In this document: positions 10,381 to 20,800 of the stretch, one piece after another
Numbering within the stretch: position 1 is the first letter of the stretch
Layout: every line of letters starts with the position of its first letter
The notes under the pieces: generated by a model
Database searches by the model: none
Told to the model about the DNA's origin: nothing
What the model saw: only the letters and a program-made list of their open reading frames with translations
Translations under genes and position numbers: made by a program
Source of the DNA: Elysia marginata
Taxonomy: Eukaryota > Mollusca > Gastropoda > Plakobranchidae
Assembly: GCA_019649035.1 (NCBI GenBank)
Contig: BMAT01001035.1
Location: forward strand, 25,404 to 57,416
Length of the DNA stretch: 32,013 nucleotides
Reading direction: 5' to 3'

Positions 10381-11640
10381 GTAATTCTCAACTTTTTCTA
10401 AATAACATCACTAAACATCTAGATATACCAAAATCTTATGCTAGGGTACTTTTTATAGACTTTTCATCGGCTTTTAATACGATTCAACCTCATCTCCTGG
10501 CGCAGAAATTAATTGCACTCAATGTTAACACATCAACAATCTTATGGATCATAGAATTCCTTACGCATAGAACACAATATGTTAATTTAAATGGTAAACG
10601 TTCGGAGATACTAGTAACAAACACAGGTGCGCCCCAGGGGTGTGTGTTGTCTCCAGTTTTATATTCAATCTACACTAATGATTATAGAACAAAAGATGAA
10701 AATACCGGTATCTGTCTCATTAAATTTGCCGATGACACTACTTTGCATGGTCTCTTAAGCAACTCCGAGGAAGCCTACAGGTCTGAAGTTAACAGATTAT
10801 GTGAATGGTGCAAGAACAACCATCTTACTATAAACGTGGACAAAACAAAAGAAATAGTTTTTGATTATAGAAGGAAGAAAGAACCTCTTAACCCACTATT
10901 AATCGATGGGAAAGTTGTATCTATTGTCGATAGCTACAAGTATTTAGGTCTAAAAATAGACTCTAAACTAAATTGGAGCAATCACGCTGACGATGTTTGT
11001 AAATAGGTTAACCAAAGGCTATACTTTTTACGAAAATTAAGGTCGTTTAAAGCCAATCCTGAAATTCTTCTCTTGTTTTATAAAGCCACAATTGAAAGCA
11101 TCATCACCTATGGTATAAATTGCTGGGGATCGTCGATCATGACAAAAGATAAAGAGAGAATAAACAGATCAATAAGGAAGTCTGAAAAGATTGTAAAAAG
11201 AACACTTACACCAATAGATTGCCTGTCTGAAGACCACGCTGTGAAGAAAGCTTAAACAATTCTAAAAGAAGTAACCCATCCTTTAAATAAACAGTTCCTC
11301 CTATCCTCTCGTAGTGGCAAGATCATACAACCAATTGCAAAAACAGAGAGATATCGAAGGTTCTTTATTCCATCTGTATCTGCGCTACTGAGAAGACTTA
11401 AGTCTTGCGATACATAGGCAACTGGAACGTTAGGCATTTTACAACTATATCCTATTTAATGTATGCAATAGGATGTATTTATACTTATAGAATACATTGT
11501 AATGTACAAATGTTAAACTTTATTTTTAAGAATGTACATGTGTGGAAAAATGAAATGTTTGCAATGAACTTCTATATGTAATGAAACGCTGTCCAAGACA
11601 AATTTCCCACTGGGACGAATAAAGATTCATCTTCTTCTTC
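10381..11640 (+). mobile_element. LINE B: 5'-truncated Rex1/L2-like element inserted into LINE A
   Basis: One reading frame runs without a frameshift from about 10380 to a terminal stop at about 11417, broken only by TAG at 11004 and TAA at 11253. It contains VLFIDFSSAFNTIQPHLL, NTGAPQGCVLSPVLYS, the catalytic IKFADDTTLHGL, LTINVDKTKEIVFDYRRKK, YKYLGLKIDSKLNW and the C-terminal YFLRKLRSF and SIITYGINCW. The 3' end is typical of the Rex1/L2 type: TTTCCCACTGGGACGAATAAA and then a CTT microsatellite tail at 11626-11640. It is much less decayed than LINE A, but two stops leave it inactive. Confidence 0.88.
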
Positions 11641-12730
11641 ATCTTTATCGTTCGACTGAAGCAAACGATATTAATGTAATTAGAGAGTCACTGAATGAGT
11701 GTGTGATAGATGTTTCCACCTGTATAGCCGCCAATAATTTGAAATCAAGAAGAAAAAAATGGCATTATTATTTTAGGCATAGAATTTAACTGCGCAAAAT
11801 CGAAATTCAAACGGTGAATTTAAACAATCAGGAGTTAATGATAAGCAGCAAAGAAAAGGATCTAGGCGTTTGCGTTGATTCAAACTTACAAATGAATGAT
11901 CGCAACATACCAGACGAACATGTTATAATGAATTAAGAGAGATTTTACGCACCACAAAGTATCTTTCTGAAGACGCTTGTCTGCTTGTTTGTATTGCCCA
12001 GATTGACTTTTATAATTCTTTGTAGGCTACGCAAGCCTACCGTATAACAATGTGTAGGCCTACAAACTGTAGCAAACCCAAAATCATGCAGCCAAATTAA
12101 TCTTGAAAGCATCAGAGATCACGTTATCCCCCTATTTATTGATCTGCATTGGCTCTCCGTCAAATTTCGAGTAAAGTATAAGAAAGCTACTCTGGCTTAT
12201 CAATGCGTACATGATCCATCAGTTTCAGACCATTTAGCACAATTTGTGAGACCATAATCATGTTCTAACTCGAAAACTTAAATCTTCGACTAAATGTCTT
12301 TTAGACAAAATGAAGAAGTATGCTGAGCGTACATTTTCCTTTCAGCGTGCCATAATAATTTAGAATGCCTTACCTGAAGATATTTGAAAACATTGATTGA
12401 TTGAAGGGTCTTTTTACAAGCCCAATTCCACTTCAAATGTGCTCTCAGGGCTTGGGTCCCAATGACAATGTACGGGCTGCCACCCAGAGACTAGCGGGGA
12501 TACCATGACTTAGCCTCAGCCAGTCACATTATACTGACACCGATCCAACCAGTAGGGGCCCGGACTGTGCTCGGCTGTGTTTCGAACCCGCGACCTCTTG
12601 GCCACAGAGCGAGGCCACTACCAACTGAGCTATCTAGGCCCCCTGAAAACATTGATTCTCGTTAATGGTTCAAAAAAATTTAAAGAAGCGTCTATTTAAC
12701 CAAGCATTTATTTATAAGTGTATAATTCAT
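11641..12730 (+). mobile_element. LINE A, 3' portion (continues after LINE B; interrupted by a SINE)
   Basis: The sequence resumes with a frame reading LYRSTEANDINVIRESLNE and CIAANNLK, which normally follows F/Y-A-D-D-T-Q in CR1/L2-like proteins, so it continues the 9700-10380 copy. Further downstream, with frameshifts, one reads LGVCVDSNLQMND, TTKYLSEDACLLV, DLHWLSVKFRVKYKKATLAY and, beyond the SINE, a degraded version of the usual F-K-K-x-L-K-x-x-L-F-N-Q-A-F end. The order and spacing match the thumb and C-terminal region. Confidence 0.8.
12399..12643 (-). mobile_element. SINE-1: tRNA-derived SINE with perfect target duplication
   Basis: On the minus strand the 5' end is tRNA-like: TAGCTCAGTTGG (A box) and GGGTTCGAA (B box) within the first 70 bases. 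A 130-base body follows, then a tail of ATC/AATC repeats. It is flanked by identical 14-bp repeats TGAAAACATTGATT at 12385-12398 and 12644-12657, the target-site duplication. The host sequence is the C-terminal end of LINE A. The acceptor-stem halves do not pair, so it is not a working tRNA gene. Confidence 0.9.
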
Positions 12731-13753
12731 GAACGACTGATAAATGCCTGATGTACCATTAAACGATAGGAACCCAATCAACACATAATGTATCAGTGAT
12801 TTGTATGCATTCTACGTTTTAGCCACAAGTCTTTTCTGTTATGGATTTTTAGAGAACAAAAGGCTTGTATTTTATAACGGGCCCCGTTAGCCATTCAGCC
12901 ATATGGATATCCTCCTCTATGGGCTTCGCCCTCCTAAGCGGGCCCGTAGCGCACGAAATAAAAAAATCTCAGGTACAGGGGCGGTACGGAGTCGTGCCTA
13001 TGTAATACCGCGTCATGTGAATTTTTTTTGTGTGTTGCTTCCAAGGAGCGAACATGATAAAACATCTGCATCTTGGCTACTACACACTTCTACAAAGGGA
13101 AACCACTGTCTCAACAAATTATCTAAGAAACATTGATTATAAACATAAATAAAAGGCTTCGTAAATAAAAACAATGGGCGATTCACAATCTTTTCGGTAG
13201 CGATATTTAGAAAGATCTATAACATCTAGATCTAATATATCTCTATAAACGCACTTTTTAACGATGACTTTCAATGCTGATAGATAGGTTATCCTAAGTG
13301 TAGGAATTTCTTGTTTGTGCGTGCGTTTTTAGGCCCTATTGCTGTGGACGATAGTTAGTGCTATAGTAAACCGAACCTGAACCAAAATGGCAAATTGAAT
13401 CGTCGTATTGTAACCGAAAAGGAGAATCTGGATCCAGAGAAACTCATTGATAAATAAAAATGCCTTTGCTAAGGCCTGTAAGATGAGAATAACATGTTTG
13501 TATTAAAGTTTGAAAACAAGCAAACATGGCCCAAGACTGGCAAGACAAGTCATAGTTTTAGACGATTTTGAACTACATGTATCTAGAATCTCAGGAGTTA
13601 GCCTAGATCTAGACTATTTTTATTTCATTTGTTGTGTAGAATTGCTATTCTGAACAACATGGATAGAAAAAATGTCAACAAAGTGAGATCAGTCCTTTTC
13701 TTTTTTATTGTAAACAGGTATCAGATGATTGATTTTTTAAACAAATTTCAATA

Positions 13754-13932
13754 CAGTGGAATCCTGATAATGTCAACACTTCGGGATAAAAAAAATGTGT
13801 TGACTTCAAGCAAGAGTTGACTTAAACCATTACAAAGATATAAAGAAATACTGTAAAATGGGACTGCAAAACAGTGTTGACTTGAAGCAAGAGTTTCCCT
13901 TTTAAAAAGGTGTTGACTTTGGGATTCCACTG
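13754..13932. mobile_element. pogo/Tigger-like MITE with perfect TA duplication
   Basis: The 179-bp element starts CAGTGGAATCC and ends GGATTCCACTG, flanked by TA at 13752-13753 and 13933-13934. Inside, GTGTTGACTT(C/G)AAGCAAGAGTT-type segments repeat. There is no coding capacity. The TA target and CAGTGG ends are those of pogo/Tigger-type DNA transposons. Confidence 0.85.
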
Positions 13933-14833
13933 TATTTATTTGGTAATAACAGCACTTCTCTATCTATATGTTTTTTACCTTATAAGGACTTACTTTTATT
14001 TCCACTTAAAATCCTTGCCAGCTGGTGAGAACCAGAATTAATGCAATGTTATAAATGAAAGAAGCTTTAAATTGTTATTGATTTACAAACAGTGGAAGTT
14101 TCTCACTGTTCAACCATATTTATATCGCAAGAAATTTACATTTCGCATCACATTGTATGATTGTTTTTTGCAATGTCATACGTAACAGAAAATCAAGCTA
14201 GGCCCATTTTCTTTAATTTTTTTCATACTCTGTTAAAACTTGTGCAATTGTTTTACAAGCCAGCTTATATTTAAAATGTATAATTTGTTTTGTTTTACTT
14301 TCACGCTATAGGGTAATAGGTGTTTGCATGCTATGCATAGTTTGTCAACTTTTGTGTGTCTTATTTATATATATAAAATCCCAAAACATAAAGCATATTT
14401 ATTTTGAAAAGGTCCTGTTTGATTCTAATAAAACATAATAACAAAAAGCAGTGGATTTGTTAATGTTAAAACCAAAAAGTTAAAGCAACTCCCAAGACTT
14501 GCATTATCAGTAAAAAGTTACCAATTTTTCAAACTTATATCAGAATCACTCGTGACTTAATCACTTGTGACATTTATGGGTTTTGTGCTCTGAATGTAAT
14601 GTCCTTTAAATAATATGTATGCTTTAAATTGCATTTACTATTCAGCCCATGAACTATTTCAAGCTAAAAATATATCATAGTTCATATGACATAATTTTAG
14701 TTCTGAAATACTTTATTTAGCCCCAAAGCCTGACATGCTATCAGTGCAGGCTCTATAACTGCCCTGATGTATTATTACAATTTCACTGCAGCTAATGTAT
14801 AGTACATACTAGTCCTCCTTTTAAATTTAACAG

Positions 14834-17800
14834 GCAATCTTTTTACTCTCCAGTCTACCGATAGATGGAGCTCTGTTCTGCTACCATGGGAATGATATCA
14901 ATACCTTGGACGCCTTGGTGAATGAGACTTGCTTGACAAACCAGCTGCACACACTAAAGCCTTCAATGTCAGATGAACAACAGACCGCAATGCCACCCTT
15001 TGAAGAGACAGAAGCTGATCCAAACACTCAAACACTGGTCTCGCCTCATTGCTATATCTTCCGGCATATAACGACCACAATCTATGCATCGGGTACGAGG
15101 CAGGAGTCCGTGAGCATAAGTCTGGGATGTGACCGCGGGCGTGCGTGTGACAACAAATCATTGAACAAAATCTTATACAATGTGAGTACCGAATACAGTG
15201 GAAACCTCAAAAGCAGAAGTCTTATAATCCGAATTTCTCATAATTCAAAGTTAACTCTCTTCTTTTGTTTTTTTTTCTTCTTCAACTTTGTTTAATTTGG
15301 ACTCATAATTTGAAGTCAGTTGAGTTAAATTCGTTTAATTTGAAGTCGGTATCGCCATTAGGCGCCGTGAAAAAATTAAAAAAAAAATCCATCTCCCTGC
15401 TCAAATTTTTCCTCTCTCATGACTGTTGAAATAAAACAAAGTCACTGAATCATCACCGTGCTGGGCAGGCAGGCAGTGACACCACAGCTAGCCCATCTAG
15501 GGCCGTTTGTGATAGGGAGGGGGGATATGATTAAGTCGCGTATGTTGTTAGAAATAAGCCCAGGCCCAGTATGAAAAGCCCTTGTGTCTCGCTGTGGCAC
15601 TAGGCTTTGTTACAAAACTGACAACACCAATCACTCAATGCAGTGGTCACATCAGAAAGCGAGAGTCGGGCTCACAGGCACACGCTGACAGCAAGCAGGC
15701 TACAAGAAGGGATCGGAAGAATCTTAGGACGGAGGGAATGTCAATATTGGGGTAAGGGAAGGTAGAAATTGGAGAGGGTTTGGCTTGTGCTGTCAAACTT
15801 GAAGATCGGTGAATTGGGCAATGGGCGGGGTAAGGTGGTTTCAATGTGAACGAAACGAAAGAACAAAGACGCATCAACTAGGGCTAGTTCTTGGATTATG
15901 GAAAGAGTTAACCAAAAAGCACACAATGTAGCCTACAGCCGGACAGCTGGTCTGTAGATTGANNNNNNNNNNNNNNNNNNNNNNNNNNNNNNNNNNNNNN
16001 NNNNNNNNNNNNNNNNNNNNNNNNNNNNNNNNNNNNNNNNNNNNNNNNNNNNNAGAACGGGACTTTTGTTTGTGGTCTATTAGTATCTGAGTTCTGACGC
16101 AAAATCATCACTTCATTTGTTGCTTTGGCACTGGTACAGTTAACCACAATTGTCCTAATTCTTAATCCTACTGTGTTTCAGTTTTCATTTTTGCTGTTTC
16201 AACTTCAGACCAGCCTAATTTATAGCTTTTTTTTCAACTGTTTTTTAAATAGTGTCTTCAAGTACGAGTACGGATATGAAGTCAAACACGTTGAAAAGAA
16301 AACATACTACATGTACCCTTTCTGATATGGATGGCAGGCACATCAAACCTCTAATCTTAGTATAGATAAAAAGGCACATCAGAGGTTTGATGTGCCTGTC
16401 ATCGATATGTAGTTTCAAACCAGGGGAAGTAATTGCATAATACTGTTAGACACTATTGCGGATGAGTTAACTCCCCTTTTTATAATTCAAAGTCTCATAA
16501 TTTGAAGTTTTAGTCCATTCCCAAGCAATTCGCATTAGGAGGTTTCCACTGCAATTTCTTTGTAATCTGGTTTTGTAACTTCTAGTATGATCACCACCAC
16601 TCAGCCTGTAAGTTCAACTTTCCAACGAAAAAAACAAAAAAACAAAGTAGGCACCAATACTAGGCAAAATTTTTAGAGAAAAAATGCAAAGAAAATGGGG
16701 ATCAAGTTTGACCAGGAGGTATTTAAAAAAAATAAAACGCATTTTATTGATTGTGTTAATGTAAAAGTAGTTTCGCTGCAGTTTTTGTCTCAGCGCTTGT
16801 TGTTGCCAACTTAAGAATAGCTTTAGTAATATATTTGTAAAGCTAATTATAGCCTTAGCAGTAGTTGTAGGGTAAATGGGAGCTGAAGGGTCAGAAGTAG
16901 TTGAAGTATTTTAGTTGTGATAGTTATTGACGACGTTGGTTAAAGTAGCAGCAGAGTAAAAGTTTAAAAATTAATCATTCTGCAAAGACGATCATGTTTT
17001 GAATCTCAACCCACTCAGCTTTGAGTCGTGGTATTTACATCTTTTAAAGTTACTTATTCCTTAAGTTTTAACATTGATTAAAAGGAAGAGATCTCTCTTC
17101 TTATCTAGTTGAGTCAACAATTTTACATACAGGCTCTTCCTTAGGATGAAGTAAGCCATTTGACATATTGTTTTTTCTAAAAGGCCAATACGTGTCTTAG
17201 GTTAACAAATTATTTTGTTTCTAAGATGTTAATTTTTTTCCTTTATTACATAAGCTGTGTCTGTACTGCTGATTGAGATAATTCCATGCTGTACACACAG
17301 AAAACGAGGCAGCGCTAGATCAAGCTTAGAGTACCACATTCACTTTGTCTTCTTGTGTCAGGCAACCAGACAAAACAGCCAACTTTACTGCTGCTCCAGT
17401 GACAACTGTAACTTTGTGGACAGAATTCCTGACATCGCAACAGATCTAGCTCACATTGCACCGAGACATCCTGAAATAGTTGCTCAGTTTTGTTACCATG
17501 GTACAAACAACGTTTCTGGAACTCCTACAGGTAAAATTTATTATTATGAACTTTTGTCATACCCAAGGCTGTCCCTCTAAATAAAAAAAAACCCCAGTCT
17601 GCTCTACCTTAGTGGATGTTCAGGTGACATAACCAATAACATGAAACATCAGGTAGTGGGGAAGTCCATAACTGGAATATTATAGAATTGTGTGTTGCAT
17701 CCCGCCTAAATGAGCTGGATATTGCAGTTTTAACAATCGCAGTCCTGGCTGTTTTGAATTAAACATTTTTTTAAGCTTCAAAGATTTAAAAAATTTCACA

Positions 17801-20800
17801 AAGTTAACAATGATCTGTATAAATATATTGAAATTTTTGTTGGTTGAAAATATAGAGAAAAAGGAGATAGAATAACCCTTCGAATGGCATTTCACTCAAC
17901 AAAAAAAAAAGGGGGTTTCCAATTTCCGACATGGATGTGAGACATATAAAATTATCCTCATGGGACAAGACAAACAAAAGAAAATCAAGTTGACTGAAAA
18001 TTGACTCAAGCAACTTTGAATGAGCTCGGCAGAATTTACTGTGCAATGTAGCAATTCCTACAACTGGGTTATTTGGGCAAGGGAAATAATCTTGTTGTAT
18101 GCAAGTCCCATTGTTGGAGCATACAGCGCAAATATGGAAATTATCTCCCTTTGACATTGGTGCCCAACAATAGCACCCACTACAGCAAGACCCCCCCCCC
18201 CCTCCCCCCACCGAGGGTCTCTGAAGAATCTCCCTTTTTTCTCTATATTAAGTCGTATTATCTGTGCATAGGTTTAACAGGATAAGATCAGGTCCGAACA
18301 TGGATACAGCTGGAGAAATAGAGCAAACTTTGGAGAAAATAGAGTAAACGGATAAGAAACTTGTATGTAAACACGATGGGCAAGCCTACATAAGACCATA
18401 AGGTCATTGTGGGCTTGGCTTGAAGTTTCACTTGTTCACAAGTCAGTTTGTATTGTATAAGGGGAAGGGAGAGGGGAGAGAGGGGCTAAGTGCGGAATTG
18501 TCATTGGCCTGTCTAGCGCAGTAACATGAAGCTTTGTAGGCCTAGAGCAAGATGTTACATGTGTTGCTAGATCTATTTGACTGTATAAAGTTCCTCCACC
18601 TTAAGTTGTGTGGTTAACTTGATTCAAAACTTACTTGTTTTATGAATTTCTCTGTCTTTTGTCGTGAATGAGTTAAATTTTGTTTTCCTTGGGTTCAAAA
18701 TATGCTTACTGGACTGCAACTCATTTTTCTCTACTTCAAAAACGTTACAACAATGCACATACATGTATCTCAAAATTCTAAAATTGAAAACTAGATTCGA
18801 GTTGTTAAGACTCTAAACATTTTTTCATTGTTTTATTTCCCTCTGTTTTGTGTACAGCTGAGATACGACCTTGTAGCCAGTCGGATGTTGCTTGTGCTCG
18901 GAGAACAACATTTTTGCCGCAAGGAAAGATCAAAGATTACTTCTGTGATAACGGCAGATCGTGCTCTGAGCACCAGTCTTCAGGGGCATATCACTCTTGC
19001 TCTAATGTGGGTATAAGTTGTGACATTCCCCTCACACCCTCAAATCTCCTATGTAAAGGTCAAATCTTCTGGTAAAATCGGAAGGATTTTCGCATCCATT
19101 TCAAAGTTTGGCAAAAAATTTGCCCCTGTTTCTCAATTTTTGTCTCACCTGTCAGGAAAAATAGACAGTTGAAAGAGTTTATTCCGACCTCTGTGTGCAG
19201 AGTTTCCACACAAACAACTTTCAAAATAGGAAAACATACACTTAAAAACCATTCATTTCAATGGGCCATTTACATCAGGGTTAAATTAGGATTTGTCAAA
19301 AGAAAATAGCCCCCTCAATGTCTATACATCTAATGCAGGTTTTGACAGCTAGGTAAATCTGACACATTTGAAAATCAAATGTGTATAAAAACTCATTTTG
19401 CTTCTATAGTGTGTTAGTCCACATTGTAATAGACTCACTGCTAACATCAACACAGCAGCAATTTCATTGCAATCTACCTAAAGTCAACACCTTTCAAAGA
19501 GGGAGGGGGGAGGAGCGGCACAGAGAAGTGATTTCCTGCATTATCAGCATGTGCTGGTTTTAATCATTACTTCCGTGTTCATCTTCTTTTAAAAAACTAG
19601 ATTCAATTTGAATGTTTTCATTTTTTTCCCCATGATAAAGCCTCCATATTGATTTTGGGACCCAATATGGCTACATCTCAAAATCTATCAATACAAAACT
19701 TAGAAATAAGTACATGTGTCTAACCTCCAAAAACAAATAGAGAGATTTAAAAAAAAATTGTAAACAACGTTCATTGTACATAACAATTAACTATTTTATA
19801 AAAGTGAAATGTCCGAATGGATGTGTAGGTGTGTGTGTGTGTGTAACCTTCTTTATAGACGCTGAAACTACAAAATGCACAGCTTTCAATTTTAGCCCAA
19901 AGATTCTAGGCAAACTCGGGATGGTTTTAGTCTACTTTTTAGAATAAAAATGGATGGCCGCATTTTTACTTTTTTTTTTTTTTTCATTTGGGACCAAAAC
20001 CCAAAGTCTCATAAAAATCTAGATCTAGCCAAGATGGTTTTTACTTGAACGTCCAAGTGTGTTCATGATGTCAACCACTTCAATCATAGTGCTTAGAAGA
20101 TATATTTTAAACGATAAAAAGTACACTGCGCAACAAATTGGAACGGAATGGTGGATTTTAAGAACGATTTCTACCTAATAACTGATGCTAAGCCAACAAA
20201 ATGCAGTTTGAAACACAATAGACTTACCGAGCCAGGACGGCTACACTTTTTGCAAGTCAGGGATTACATGGAAGTTGACAGTAAAGAAGTAGTGTGTGGT
20301 AGCCTTTATGTTATTGTGAGACGTCGTTACAGCAGCAGCTTTCCTTTACTTCGGTGAGCAGTAAGTCGGTGTATATTACAAAAAACTTTTCAAGTTAAAA
20401 GTTGCCCAAGCAAGTTTTTTTTTTGTATAACTTTTATGACTGAAATATTACTTGCCTTTTTTTCACATCGCTTTACCTTTCCGAAACTCTGGATAACCAA
20501 CAGTCCTGATTTCAATCATAGTCAATGTCAGCAATCACGTCACTAAAACCGTTGGTATAATCTTAACAGGTGATAGTTTAGTTTCTGTGGGAAGTGGAGA
20601 CGGTTCTTCCATCGGCGTGAATCTCCCAATTCTTTAAAACTTTTTATATATATACAATATGAAAGGAGTTATGTACTTTTGCTACTTTGTCACTTACCTT
20701 TTCTACTTAACTCTTTAACCATGTAATTATCTCCTACTTCTGCGCGTAATTTTTCTAGGTCTAGACCTAGCCTAGATCTACATGTGCCGTTGTAACTTCT

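Larger units (their letters stand above)
15196..16551. mobile_element. Non-autonomous pogo/Tigger-like element in intron A, with an assembly gap inside
   Basis: The left end CAGTGGAAACCTC follows TA at 15194-15195 and the right end is GAGGTTTCCACTG at 16539-16551. It contains ATAATTCAAAG- and ATAATTTGAAG-type motifs near both ends. The right flank is CA rather than TA, a likely point mutation of the target duplication. No transposase frame is visible in the readable part. It begins only 14 bases after the splice donor of exon A. It may be a composite of more than one insertion. Confidence 0.7.

Noticed and set aside
12571-12643. tRNA gene (minus strand)
   Set aside because: A and B boxes are present but the acceptor stem does not pair, and the sequence continues into a SINE body with a tail and target duplication.
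12903-13136. 77-codon plus-strand frame as first exon of the three-finger gene
   Set aside because: It starts with a few hydrophobic residues but runs into a basic, unconserved sequence without a signal-peptide pattern or a convincing phase-matched donor.
15647-15926. Minus-strand open frames in the pogo-like element as a transposase
   Set aside because: Short, Ser/Pro-rich and without DDE-transposase or DNA-binding motifs.
18061-18172. Possible MITE with GGGCAAGGGAAATAAT and inverted AAGGGAGATAATTT-like ends
   Set aside because: The inverted match is short and gapped and no target duplication could be placed.
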